Source: SHVO01 sp050250575
GTDB lineage: Bacteria > Pseudomonadota > Alphaproteobacteria > Rhodospirillales > Rhodospirillaceae
Assembly (NCBI GenBank): GCA_050250575.1
Contig: JBFWOJ010000003.1
Span: 62,001-126,000, forward strand
DNA length: 64,000 nt
Direction of reading: 5' to 3'
Of the stretch, positions 1-7,666 are shown piece by piece. The notes below the pieces were generated by a model, which worked only from the letters and a program-made list of their open reading frames with translations, did no database searches and had not been told where the DNA came from. Numbering within the stretch: position 1 is the stretch's first letter; each line of letters begins with the position of its first letter. The position numbers and the translations under genes are program-made.

Positions 1-592
1 GGACCTCGACGTCGAAGCCGGTCTCGCGCAGGAGCGCCGCATTTTCGGCGCAGGATCGGAAGTAGAGTTTGCCGGTCCCGAGCGTCAGGCCGACCCCGGT
101 CATGAGACGTTCCTGAGCCCGCGCGACGCGATACTTCCAGGCGGGATGCGTGTCGTTGGTTTTCAAGACCAGCGTTCCACCGGGCGCGAGCAAGCCGCAG
201 CAGGCCGCAAGCAGGCTTTTCTTCTGCGCATCGGGAAGAAGATAGAGCACGTCGAGCACGGTGATGGCGGCGAAGCGCTCGCCTTCCAGCGATTCCACGA
301 CGCCTTCCCGAAATTCGACATTGGCGAAGGATTTGCCGGCCCGCACCGCGACGGAAATTTTCGCCGGCGACGGGTCGATCCCGACAATCTTGCGCGAAGG
401 ATCAGCCGCGGCCAGCGCCAGACTGAACAGTCCGTGCCCGCAGCCGACGTCCAGCAACCTTCCTTCAGCCGGTACGCGGGCCGCTATAGCGCCGAGAGGC
501 GCCAGCATGCGCCGCGCAAGAACGAAGAGCTTCGTGCCCAGCGCTTCACCGGCATAGAGACGCCGCGCGGCGGCGAAGTCGGCGGCGCTCAT
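1..592 (-). CDS. Class I SAM-dependent methyltransferase (partial, 3' end off the window)
   Basis: The ATG at 592 opens a frame that stays open to base 1, so 197 N-terminal residues are visible. Residues 46-54 read LLDVGCGHG, the glycine-rich SAM-binding loop of class I Rossmann methyltransferases. It is followed by an acidic residue in GIDPSP at the end of strand 2, and by a motif IV-like stretch (ITVLDVLYLLP). The start overlaps the stop of the upstream glycosyltransferase by 4 bp (ATGA), so the two are translationally coupled. The substrate cannot be read from the sequence. The neighbour suggests a modified lipid or glycan, which is inference only. Confidence 0.85.
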   Translation of the reverse strand, partial: MSAADFAAARRLYAGEALGTKLFVLARRMLAPLGAIAARVPAEGRLLDVGCGHGLFSLALAAADPSRKIVGIDPSPAKISVAVRAGKSFANVEFREGVVESLEGERFAAITVLDVLYLLPDAQKKSLLAACCGLLAPGGTLVLKTNDTHPAWKYRVARAQERLMTGVGLTLGTGKLYFRSCAENAALLRETGFDVEV

Positions 593-2178
593 GGGAATCC
601 TTTCCTCAGGTCGAGGACGTAACTGAGCACCGCGCCGTCCCGCGTCACTTCCACGACCGCCGGTCCCTCGGGGCGCAGGCGGCAGCGCGGATTGGTGAGG
701 TCACCGCCGAGGAAGAAGTCCGCCTGCGTGCGGTCGTCGGTTATGCCGACTGTGTCCGGAAGAAAGTAACTCGCCGATGTATTCGCGCCGCAGACGAACA
801 GCCGCGGGCGTTGCGGCATGGCGCGGCCGGCGGCTCGCTCCTCGTCAAGGTACTGAGCGAGGCCGCGGGCCGCCTCGCCGTAGCTCACGCCCCAATAATC
901 GAGCTCGAAGCGGCCGTAGGCGCCGCGCAGCCCGCCTGTCAATGCATTGAAGGATAGATATTGGTACGGATGAACGCGCGCCATCCGCCATGCCTCGTGC
1001 GCAAACGCGACGATCAGGAGAACGGCGAATATACGGCCGAGAGTCCGCCGGCGCCGCTCCAGAAAGCCCCATGCGCGGTCAAGACCGACGGCGGCGAGAA
1101 TCACGAGTTGCGGGACCACGAACAGAAAATGCCGCACGCCGTTGTAGGTGTTGGGCCGCCACAGCGCGAAAGCGGCCAGCGGCACGATCACGGTCGAGAC
1201 CACATATAGATATTGGAAGGTCCGCGGTTCATTCAGGGCGCTCCTTCCCCAGGCGCGCGCTTGCGCGGCGGCGGAGACCGCAAGCATGGCCGCGCCGGCA
1301 AGAACAGCCTCAGGCAGTTTCACCGCCAGGAGAACCAGGAGGTAACTGCGCGGGAGGTCGCCGGCGGTGACGAGCTCGCCCGCCCAGAGCATCGCAGGGT
1401 TCCAGAATTGATTGGCGGAGTCTCTGAAGGCCGCGAGGATGTTCAGCGGGTTCTGCACCGACCACGGCCAGGTGATCGCCATGACGATGGCTGCCAGCGG
1501 CATCGCCGCCGCGAACGGACGAATCAACTCCCACGCGCGGCGACCGCGCTCGGGCCATGGACCGCGCGCGCCGATCTCAATCGCGACCTTCAGCGCAACG
1601 ACCGCGCCGATTTGCGCAATGAAGGCAAAGGCAATGATGCGTGTGCCCAGGGCGAGGCCCAGACTTACGCCAAGACCGGCCACCGTGCGCCATGCCACCG
1701 GCCGTTCGCCGAGCGCGCGGCAGGTGAAGTAGGCGACCCACACCCCGAGCCAGGCGAGCGGAGCGTCTTTTGGATTGATGAAGCTATGTCCGTAAAGCAT
1801 CGGCGTCGCGATCAGGCATACAACGGCGAGAAAGGCGGCGCGCTCGCCGGCCAGCAGATTCGCCAGGCGCCAGGCGCCGAACAGGCCGAGGAGAAAAAAC
1901 AGGCCGCCGACGAGATGCCGCGTTTCGTATTCGCCGAACGGGAAGATGTGTTCGGCGAGCGCGGCCAGAAGATCGAAGAAACCGCCGTACTGATAAAGGT
2001 TGATGAAGGAGAAGGCGGAGCGATCGGCAAAGCCACTGGTATAATATGACAGCAGCATCCGGCCGTAGGGCACGTGCAGTTCTTCGTCCCAGGAGATGCC
2101 GTAGTCCGGGAAGGTGAGCAGGATGACCACCGCGAGAGCGGCGAACAGCGCGGCGGTCGCTGCCTTGACCCAGCGCAT
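589..2178 (-). CDS. Polytopic membrane glycosyltransferase, GT39/ArnT-like
   Basis: This 529-residue protein has about ten or more hydrophobic helices and a soluble C-terminal domain. An acidic Trp-Asp-Glu motif (residues 30-32) lies in the first periplasmic loop directly after helix 1. That is the position of the catalytic acid in GT-C enzymes of the PMT/ArnT type, which move a sugar from a polyprenyl-phosphate donor at the outer face of the inner membrane. The ATG at 2178 was chosen because it lies 2 bp after the stop of the cytochrome gene. A longer in-frame extension would overlap that gene. The acceptor is unknown. Confidence 0.75.
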   Translation of the reverse strand: MRWVKAATAALFAALAVVILLTFPDYGISWDEELHVPYGRMLLSYYTSGFADRSAFSFINLYQYGGFFDLLAALAEHIFPFGEYETRHLVGGLFFLLGLFGAWRLANLLAGERAAFLAVVCLIATPMLYGHSFINPKDAPLAWLGVWVAYFTCRALGERPVAWRTVAGLGVSLGLALGTRIIAFAFIAQIGAVVALKVAIEIGARGPWPERGRRAWELIRPFAAAMPLAAIVMAITWPWSVQNPLNILAAFRDSANQFWNPAMLWAGELVTAGDLPRSYLLVLLAVKLPEAVLAGAAMLAVSAAAQARAWGRSALNEPRTFQYLYVVSTVIVPLAAFALWRPNTYNGVRHFLFVVPQLVILAAVGLDRAWGFLERRRRTLGRIFAVLLIVAFAHEAWRMARVHPYQYLSFNALTGGLRGAYGRFELDYWGVSYGEAARGLAQYLDEERAAGRAMPQRPRLFVCGANTSASYFLPDTVGITDDRTQADFFLGGDLTNPRCRLRPEGPAVVEVTRDGAVLSYVLDLRKGFP

Positions 2179-2180
2179 GT

Positions 2181-2603
2181 TCAATAACGCCGGTAGAGGT
2201 CGTGGCAGTCGCGGCAGCTGATGGCGTCGATGTGATAGAGCACATCGGCCGGCTTCTTGCCGCCGCGCGCGGCCTCGGTGGCGATGGCGACCGCCGCCTC
2301 GAACTCGCGCATGTGACGGGCGAAGTCGTCCCACTTCGTCCAGACCTGGGGCCGGGAGCTGCCTCCCGGAGCGCGTTTCTCAAAAGCACCGGGCAGCATA
2401 CGCGCGGTCAGGAGCGCGGCGGTGAGATGAGAGTGGAGATTCTCGGACGGAGCGCCGGCGGTGACGATGAGCATGATCGCCTGGAACTGAGCCTCGAGGG
2501 TCTTCATGATTTCCTGGCGATAGGCGATCGCGTCGGCGCGGACCGGAAGCCCGGCGGCGCATAGGCTCATCGCCATCGCAATGCAAAGACAGGCGCGGAT
2601 CAT
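2181..2603 (-). CDS. Secreted cytochrome c' (class II) family protein
   Basis: A 140-residue protein with an N-terminal signal peptide (hydrophobic run, cleavage near residue 23). It has a single haem attachment motif CRDCH at residues 130-134, close to the C terminus, as in class II cytochromes c' and c-556. The body is predicted helical (four-helix bundle). Its location would be periplasmic. It lies 15 bp after the amidohydrolase and 2 bp before the glycosyltransferase in a four-gene run. Whether it binds small ligands or carries electrons cannot be told from sequence. Confidence 0.85.
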   Translation of the reverse strand: MIRACLCIAMAMSLCAAGLPVRADAIAYRQEIMKTLEAQFQAIMLIVTAGAPSENLHSHLTAALLTARMLPGAFEKRAPGGSSRPQVWTKWDDFARHMREFEAAVAIATEAARGGKKPADVLYHIDAISCRDCHDLYRRY

Positions 2604-2618
2604 CAGGCGGCGCCCGTC

Positions 2619-3953
2619 TTACTTGCGCAGACTCGTGGCGATCGCATCAAGGCGCGCGGCAATCTCACGCTCACTGAGCCATAGGCCGCGCACCATGACG
2701 CCGGAGCGGCGGGCGACGTTTCCGAGATCGTCGAGCGGGTTTGCGTTCAAGAGGACGAGGTCGGCTCGCGCCCCGGGAACGATCGTTCCGAAGCGTCCGG
2801 CCTCGCCGAGATGGGAGGCCACATTGCGTGTCGCTGAAGCGAGGATATCGAAGTTCGACAAGCCGGCCGCGCGCATGGCCTGCATCTCGCGATGGATCGA
2901 GAAGCCCGGGACGCTGAAGATCTGCGGCGAGTCCGTGCCGAAAAGGATATCGACCCCGCCGTCGTTCAAGGCCTTGAGGATGGTGCGCCGATGGGCGGCC
3001 AACTGGCGCGCCTGCGCCGCCTTGAAGTCCGGCGCGCCTACGGTTCTCTCGTAGTTCGCCTTCCACGCCGCGACGTCGGCCGCCGGCACATATTTAAGCT
3101 CGTCAAAGGCGAGCAAGGCCTTCGCCTCATGGGCGCCGAGGATGGTGTCCCAGAGGACCATGGTCGGAACGACGCCCGCGCCATACGCGCGTGTATGCCG
3201 GACGACCTCGCCAAGTTTATCCGGCGCCACAGGCGCCGCGCCGGCTCCCAATTGCTCGACGTAGCCGTCAAGGTGATCGATGGTGCGCTGTCCACTGGCG
3301 ATCGCATGCGAGAGCCCGACATCGGCCGGCACGTGGCCGGCAAAATGAATGCCCACCTCGTGCGCGGTGCGGGCCATGGCATCGAAAGCATCCCGCGGCA
3401 CGCCGGGGTGGACCTTGAGGAGATCCCAACCTTGTTTCTTCTGCTCGCGAACCTTCCGCTCGGCTTCGGCCGCGGTTTTAACCGAACCGCCGTTGAAACT
3501 GGGACCCGCGAGATAAAGCGTGGGACCGAGAAGCTCGCCCCGGCGCACTTTCTCGCGCAGTTCCTGCTGCCCGTCCCAGCCAAGCATGCTGCGCACCAAG
3601 GTGACGCCGTTCGCGACATACAGAAAATAGGTGCGTGCGATGGTCTCTTCACTGGATCCCGGCGGCGGGTTGTGGCCGTGCATTTCGGCCAGACCGGGGA
3701 TGAGGAACTTGCCGGCGCCATCAATCTCTTGCGCGCCGGCCGGGACGGCGATCTGCGCGACCGGGCCGATAGCTGAGATGCGGCCGTCCTGCACGATCAC
3801 TGTCTGCCCGGCCAGTGTGCGTTCCGAATCCATCGGCACAATGGTGACATTGACGAAGGCGTTGACGGCTTGCGCCTGGGCACGGGCCGGCTGCGCCGAC
3901 ATGATCGGCGCGCACAGCGCGGCGGCAAAAAGCGTCAAGACCAGCTTTTTCAT
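2619..3953 (-). CDS. Secreted amidohydrolase family metal-dependent hydrolase
   Basis: This 444-residue protein starts at the ATG at 3953, 8 bp after a strong GGAGG ribosome-binding site. A signal peptide (MKKLVLTLFAAALC...) is cleaved near ARA-QA. Amidohydrolase-superfamily landmarks are present in order: an N-terminal composite beta-sandwich, the metal motif in LAEMHGHN, later histidines in HFAGHVPADVG and DHLDGY, and the terminal aspartate in GTDSP. It resembles imidazolonepropionase-like or prolidase-like subfamilies. The substrate is unknown and location is periplasmic. Several longer in-frame starts exist but would place the signal peptide internally. Confidence 0.88.
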   Translation of the reverse strand: MKKLVLTLFAAALCAPIMSAQPARAQAQAVNAFVNVTIVPMDSERTLAGQTVIVQDGRISAIGPVAQIAVPAGAQEIDGAGKFLIPGLAEMHGHNPPPGSSEETIARTYFLYVANGVTLVRSMLGWDGQQELREKVRRGELLGPTLYLAGPSFNGGSVKTAAEAERKVREQKKQGWDLLKVHPGVPRDAFDAMARTAHEVGIHFAGHVPADVGLSHAIASGQRTIDHLDGYVEQLGAGAAPVAPDKLGEVVRHTRAYGAGVVPTMVLWDTILGAHEAKALLAFDELKYVPAADVAAWKANYERTVGAPDFKAAQARQLAAHRRTILKALNDGGVDILFGTDSPQIFSVPGFSIHREMQAMRAAGLSNFDILASATRNVASHLGEAGRFGTIVPGARADLVLLNANPLDDLGNVARRSGVMVRGLWLSEREIAARLDAIATSLRK

Positions 3954-4263
3954 AAGGACCTCCGTTGCGGGCGCGGAGCCTACCATAGAGCCGGCCTTCC
4001 ATCCCGTACGCAAGCACCGGGCAGTGACCTCGCCCTCGAGCGCCATGCCGCGAACCCTGCTTTGACGGCGGACGAGGTTCCTGCCTTGGCGCAGCGCGTA
4101 CGTGCCGCCGCAGCCGGGCGCGTGAAGCTTATGCCTTCCTTCGCAATCCCCGCTGCCCACAGAAGCGTGAACTTGTGAAGGCTGCGGATCCCGCTCAAGA
4201 AACGGTTGAAGGCGGCAAGGCAACAAAGCCTTCGCCGATGGTCGCCCTCGACCAAGAGCTTGC
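3954..4263. other. Intergenic region between divergent genes; no credible gene
   Basis: The 310 bases between the amidohydrolase start and the PadR operator region hold only short frames with arginine-rich, low-quality translations. No signal peptide, domain motif or good ribosome-binding site was found. The segment must contain the promoter of the minus-strand amidohydrolase operon. It may be the remains of a decayed gene, but nothing recognisable is left. Confidence 0.5.
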
Positions 4264-4307
4264 AATGCCTCTCATTAAGAGGCATTATACCTCTCAGCTC
4301 AAGGTAT
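4264..4307 (+). promoter_or_regulatory. Two adjacent palindromes, likely PadR autoregulatory operators
   Basis: A perfect inverted repeat with 9-bp arms (AATGCCTCT at 4264-4272, AGAGGCATT at 4278-4286, 5-bp spacer) is followed without a gap by a second one with 6-bp arms (ATACCT at 4287-4292, AGGTAT at 4302-4307, 9-bp spacer). The second has the layout of PadR-family operators, an AT-containing palindrome with an 8-10 bp spacer. Both lie just upstream of the ribosome-binding site AGGTGG (4308-4313) of the PadR gene, where a bound dimer would block transcription. Confidence 0.6.
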
Positions 4308-4317
4308 AGGTGGATCT

Positions 4318-4671
4318 ATGGCAAAACGCGACAGCGGTCCCGCTTTCATGAATGGAGTGCCGGAGCTCCTTGTTCTGCGTTTACTCGCGGGCGGAGAGAT
4401 GTACGGGTACCAGCTTGTGCAGGCGATCCGCTTCCAGAGCGCGGAGACGTTCACGTTCGGCGAAGGCGTGATCTATTCCGTGCTCCACGCCCTCGAGCAA
4501 AGCCGGGCGCTAAAGACGCGGCAGGAAAAGATCAATGGGCGCACCCGCGTCTATTATCGCGTGACCGCCGCCGGCCAGCGTCGTCTCGGCGAGCTTTCCG
4601 CAACATGGGTCAAGGTGGCCCAAGCCATCCAGGGAATTCTGCAAGGGGGAACTCATGCCGAAGCTATTTGA
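4318..4671 (+). CDS. PadR family transcriptional regulator
   Basis: A 117-residue winged-helix protein. The PadR signature is clear: LLVLRLLAGGEMYGYQLVQAI opens the helix-turn-helix, then the recognition region GEGVIYSVLHALEQ, then the wing GRTRVYYRVTAAGQRRL. The ATG at 4318 has AGGTGG 4 bp upstream. It overlaps the next gene by 17 bp, the usual pairing of a PadR repressor with a membrane protein. The ligand is not inferable. Confidence 0.93.
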   Translation: MAKRDSGPAFMNGVPELLVLRLLAGGEMYGYQLVQAIRFQSAETFTFGEGVIYSVLHALEQSRALKTRQEKINGRTRVYYRVTAAGQRRLGELSATWVKVAQAIQGILQGGTHAEAI

Positions 4672-5356
4672 GGTATTGCGGGAGCGCCTGCTGCGTGAAG
4701 GGATCGCGCCACGCCATGTGCAACGCTACATCGCGGAGTTGGAGGATCACCTCAACGAACTTCGTGGCCAGGAAGGCAGCGAAGCGGCGGCGCTCGCGCG
4801 CCTCGGAGATGCAGAGGAACTTGTGCATAGTATGCTGTCACGTCCCGAACTTCGTTCGCTTGGCGCACGCTTTCCGGCAGCGATTTTCGGCGCAGCTCCG
4901 GTGTTGATTTGGATGGTCGCGGCGCTCGTGATGTCAAACACCCTACTTCTAACTCTTAAGTACAGCATTGCCGCGCAACCCGGTGCACATTTGGCGTCTT
5001 TGCAGGCTCCCGTGAACGTGCTGGTGTTCCTTATAATGCGCGTCGTGCCTGTCGCGTTAGGGATCGGGTTGATGGTGGCGGCCTTGCGTCAACGTCTTGG
5101 CTTGCGCTGGCCGATCATCGGCGCGGCGGCCGTGGCTATGATGGCGGGAACGACATTGGTCGACATCACCTTGGCCCTCACTCCGGCGGAGACAAACGAA
5201 TACTTCGCTTGGTCGCCACTCGTGCTCCTGTTCCACCCTCCGCAATCATTCACTTTGGAACTGCTCGGCGCGATCGCCGCCGGATTGGGACGCAGCACCA
5301 TCCTCCTTCTGATGATGATAGCGCCGCTCTATATCGAGAGATGGCGTAGGGCCTAA
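4655..5356 (+). CDS. Membrane protein co-expressed with PadR (HAAS-like N terminus)
   Basis: A 233-residue protein. Residues 1-65 are a helical soluble domain (VQRYIAELEDHLNEL...ALARLGDAEELV) of the kind found at the N terminus of PadR-partner membrane proteins (DUF1700/HAAS-type). About four transmembrane helices follow, near residues 74-95, 117-143, 150-172 and 200-226. It overlaps the PadR gene by 17 bp, so it is almost certainly controlled by it. The role is unknown. By analogy it could sense or respond to envelope stress or an antimicrobial, but no residue here demonstrates that. Confidence 0.75.
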   Translation: MPKLFEVLRERLLREGIAPRHVQRYIAELEDHLNELRGQEGSEAAALARLGDAEELVHSMLSRPELRSLGARFPAAIFGAAPVLIWMVAALVMSNTLLLTLKYSIAAQPGAHLASLQAPVNVLVFLIMRVVPVALGIGLMVAALRQRLGLRWPIIGAAAVAMMAGTTLVDITLALTPAETNEYFAWSPLVLLFHPPQSFTLELLGAIAAGLGRSTILLLMMIAPLYIERWRRA

Positions 5357-5416
5357 CGGCTCGACTCCGGGAGCCGTTGTACAATTCTGCGCAAATCGCG
5401 CTATTCCGCGCAGGAA

Positions 5417-5493
5417 TGGCGTGCCCGAAGGGATTCGAACCCCTGACCTTCGCCTCCGGAGGGCGACGCTCTATCCAGCTGAGCTACGGGCAC
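5417..5493 (-). tRNA. tRNA-Arg (anticodon CCG)
   Basis: A cloverleaf on the minus strand. The acceptor stem GTGCCCG pairs with CGGGCAC, the discriminator is G, and CCA is encoded at 5417-5419. The anticodon stem TCGCC/GGCGA encloses loop CTCCGGA, giving anticodon CCG (reads CGG, Arg). The T arm contains GGTTCGAATCC. The gene lies 51 bp downstream of the ubiquitin-like operon on the same strand. Confidence 0.97.
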
Positions 5494-5500
5494 GCGTGAG

Positions 5501-5521
5501 CGGCAACATATGATATTGCCG
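5501..5521 (-). repeat. Small inverted repeat between the Ubl operon and tRNA-Arg
   Basis: CGGCAA at 5501-5506 pairs with TTGCCG at 5516-5521 around a 9-nt spacer containing CATATG. It could form a weak hairpin at the 3' end of the Ubl operon transcript, but there is no T-run, so terminator function is uncertain. Confidence 0.35.
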
Positions 5522-5544
5522 TGGCCGGCGCAAACAGCGCGGAT

Positions 5545-6330
5545 TCAGCCGGTTTGCTGGATTTGTTCCGCGGGCGCCGGCAGCGCGGGCGCGGCGTCGG
5601 CAAATGCCGGCGTCACCGTCTGGAAGGCCGCCCGGCCGCAGGCGATGCAGGCGCCAGCGTTCTGACGCCGGAGCGTAAGCAGGCTGGCCTTGCGATAAAA
5701 AGCCCTGCAGTTGCGACATTGCACGGTCTCGACATTTCCGGGAATGGCGGCGCCCGTCAGCGCATCGGTGCGATCGGCAGACGAGCGCCAGGCATTGACC
5801 GTGACGGCGCGGCGTGGGCGCTGGACAGCGATCGTCGTGCGGGTGTAGTTCACCGCCGGCCGCGGCCGCGCTTCGCGCTCGCGGAAAGCGACGATCCAGA
5901 TTCCCAGCGCGAGGGCCGCGGCGATGAACGGCGCAAAGCGCATGTAACGAATGCCTTGCGGCTCTTTCGGGCCGGGCCCGGCGAGGAACGCGGCGAGCTG
6001 ATCCGATTTCCTGACAAAATTGATCTTGGGCGGCGGGGCGGCCGTGCGCTGTTCGTCCGGCAGACAGACGCCGCGGTACGTGTAGAAGCCCGGCAAACAG
6101 ATCCAGGTATCGCCGAAGGGGCCGAGGATCGCGTTGCGCGGGACGCGAATCTCCGCGCAGGCCTTGCCGGTGCGTTGAAATCCATAGTCGCACAGCCAGC
6201 CGTCGGCGCGGGAATTGAGGTGGGCGTTCGCCGGAACTTCAATTGCCGCCGGCGGCGACACGGATTGGCCGTGCGCCGGCGCATGCAACAACCCGGTCGC
6301 GACGAACAGGACGGCGCCGAGCGTCCTCAT
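5545..6330 (-). CDS. Single-pass membrane protein with duplicated Cys module and cytoplasmic zinc ribbon (Ubl operon, last gene)
   Basis: A 261-residue protein. An N-terminal signal peptide (about residues 1-22) is followed by two tandem copies of a module with the pattern VPxNAxL...W-x-C-x2-GF...G-x2-C, with cysteines at 47/58 and 78/89, which would be periplasmic. A transmembrane helix spans about residues 132-148. The remaining 110 residues are cytoplasmic and carry a CxxC-x19-CxxC zinc ribbon (C205, C208, C228, C231). Its start overlaps the JAMM peptidase stop by 4 bp (ATGA). Only four zinc ligands are present, so it is not a RING finger. A membrane anchor or adaptor role for the conjugation machinery is inferred from operon position. 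Confidence 0.75.
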   Translation of the reverse strand: MRTLGAVLFVATGLLHAPAHGQSVSPPAAIEVPANAHLNSRADGWLCDYGFQRTGKACAEIRVPRNAILGPFGDTWICLPGFYTYRGVCLPDEQRTAAPPPKINFVRKSDQLAAFLAGPGPKEPQGIRYMRFAPFIAAALALGIWIVAFREREARPRPAVNYTRTTIAVQRPRRAVTVNAWRSSADRTDALTGAAIPGNVETVQCRNCRAFYRKASLLTLRRQNAGACIACGRAAFQTVTPAFADAAPALPAPAEQIQQTG

Positions 6331-6881
6331 GGGCCATCCACGACGATGAGGTTCTCCTCCGGCACCCGCACGCTGTCGGCGCCGACGAACGCCCTCATCT
6401 CGTCCCTGATGGGATCGATCACGATCCCGACGCTGAAGGGATTTCGGAAGAAGCTTCTTTGCGTGGCACGGTCGGTGTCGCTGAAGAACGCGCCGAGATC
6501 CGGGTGGCTATGGTACCAGCCGACGACCATCGCTCCCGCCGCGAGGAGCGGCCGGGTTCGGCTCCAGATTTCGCTTTCCATGCGCAAGGACACGCCGGTG
6601 CTGTCGAACACCTCGCTGGCGACGCTGCGCTCGGCGAGGATGATATGGGCCTCGCCGTCCTGTGCGCCGTGATAGGCGCGCCCGACGAGGAGGCCGCCGC
6701 GCTCTTCATGCGAGGTCGCGAGATGCTCGCGCATGCTGCGCAAGCAGCTTCCGGCGACGACCACGCGCGGCAGCGCTCGGTCGAGGTCCAAGAGGCGCCG
6801 GCCATCCTCGGGCGACAGCCTCTCGAGAAGCACGCCCGGGGCCGGCAGGGTCAAAACCTCGGACTGGTCTTGCCACTTCAT
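6327..6881 (-). CDS. JAMM/MPN+ metalloprotease (deubiquitinase-like)
   Basis: A 184-residue JAB-domain protein with the full JAMM metal site: catalytic Glu60 in ERGGLLVG, then HSHPDLGAFFSDTD supplying His124, His126, Ser134 and Asp137 (H-x-H-x7-S-x2-D). Enzymes of this family are zinc isopeptidases that cut after the C-terminal glycine of ubiquitin-like modifiers, to mature precursors or remove conjugates. It lies 6 bp after the E2 gene and overlaps the membrane-protein gene by 4 bp. The only modifier encoded nearby ends in Gly-Ala, which a JAMM peptidase could trim; that is inference. Confidence 0.92.
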   Translation of the reverse strand: MKWQDQSEVLTLPAPGVLLERLSPEDGRRLLDLDRALPRVVVAGSCLRSMREHLATSHEERGGLLVGRAYHGAQDGEAHIILAERSVASEVFDSTGVSLRMESEIWSRTRPLLAAGAMVVGWYHSHPDLGAFFSDTDRATQRSFFRNPFSVGIVIDPIRDEMRAFVGADSVRVPEENLIVVDGP

Positions 6882-6887
6882 CGCGGA

Positions 6888-7403
6888 CTACTTCTCGTTC
6901 CAGCGAATGGCCTTCGCCGCGACGTCCGGGTCGATCTCGATCTTCTGGGTGGGGAAAGCCTGGGGATGCTGGAGGGCGACGGACTTGAACCACATCGCCG
7001 CTTCCATATTGGCAGGATTGCTGTCGTTCACGGTCTCGGGATCGTAGGTGAGAATCTTCGCGACCCGCAGGACGATCAGATCCAAGCCTTCGGTCGCGAG
7101 CCACTTGTTGCCGAGGCATACACGGCCCGAGGGATAAACATTGGGATTATAGATCGGATCCAAAATGTCGACGGCCGGCTCCTGAAACGGATAGCGGGCG
7201 CCGAAGGTGATCCGGATCCGCGTGGACTCGCGCACCTCGGCGGGATAGCGCGCCGTCGGGGCGGTCTTGTATCCGAGGGAAAGCGTGATCTGGGACGGCG
7301 GCGAGTCCACGGTTTCGCACACGGCGATGCATCCGCGCGACCGCGCCGCGAGCCGCGTGACCTTTGCCAGGTCCTGCATCCGCCGCTGGGCGAGCGGATT
7401 CAT
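6888..7403 (-). CDS. E2 ubiquitin-conjugating-enzyme-like protein
   Basis: A 171-residue UBC-fold protein. Residues 84-97 read IYNPNVYPSGRVCL, which matches the eukaryotic E2 active-site segment closely (HPN-VYPSG-x-VCL in Ubc9). Cys96 is the expected thioester cysteine and Asn88 the oxyanion-stabilising Asn of the HPN motif, with the His replaced by Asn86. Upstream, YPFQEPAV is the conserved strand-4 P-x-x-P region. Downstream, DPETVNDSNPANMEAA corresponds to the E2 C-terminal helix entry. Its ATG overlaps the modifier gene by 4 bp. It should accept the modifier from the E1 and transfer it to substrate lysines. Confidence 0.92.
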   Translation of the reverse strand: MNPLAQRRMQDLAKVTRLAARSRGCIAVCETVDSPPSQITLSLGYKTAPTARYPAEVRESTRIRITFGARYPFQEPAVDILDPIYNPNVYPSGRVCLGNKWLATEGLDLIVLRVAKILTYDPETVNDSNPANMEAAMWFKSVALQHPQAFPTQKIEIDPDVAAKAIRWNEK

Positions 7404-7654
7404 GCGCCGGCGACAAGCACCGGTTGGACTTCCAGGACGTCTCCGGGCTGGACGAAGTTCTCATCCAGCATCTCGGTCGGCACCAGGGCGCGGCCGGTGG
7501 TGACGTTGACGAGGGCATAGTCGGTGTCGGCAGGAAGCGCCCAATTGTCGACGGCGGCCTGAACGATATCAGCGCCGATGCTGGAACGCTGCATCTCGAC
7601 TTCCGCCTTGCGGGTCTGGTCGGCCGTCCTAATGATGAACTTCACGTCGGTCAT
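7400..7654 (-). CDS. Ubiquitin-like beta-grasp modifier (YukD/EsaB-like)
   Basis: An 84-residue protein predicted as a single beta-grasp: two opening strands (VKFIIRTADQTRKAEVEM), a helix (IGADIVQAAVDNW), and closing strands ending VLEVQPVLVAGA. The family resemblance is to YukD/EsaB-type ubiquitin-like proteins. The C terminus is Gly83-Ala84, not Gly-Gly, so one residue would need to be removed to expose a terminal glycine for E1 adenylation. It lies between the E1 (12 bp gap) and the E2 (4 bp overlap). Modifier identity rests on this context plus the fold pattern. Confidence 0.8.
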   Translation of the reverse strand: MTDVKFIIRTADQTRKAEVEMQRSSIGADIVQAAVDNWALPADTDYALVNVTTGRALVPTEMLDENFVQPGDVLEVQPVLVAGA

Positions 7655-7666
7655 CGATCGCTCTCC

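Noticed and set aside
146..622. Plus-strand frame across the left-edge methyltransferase
   Set aside because: Arginine-rich shadow of the minus-strand gene, which has the SAM-binding GxGxG motif and coupling to its neighbour.
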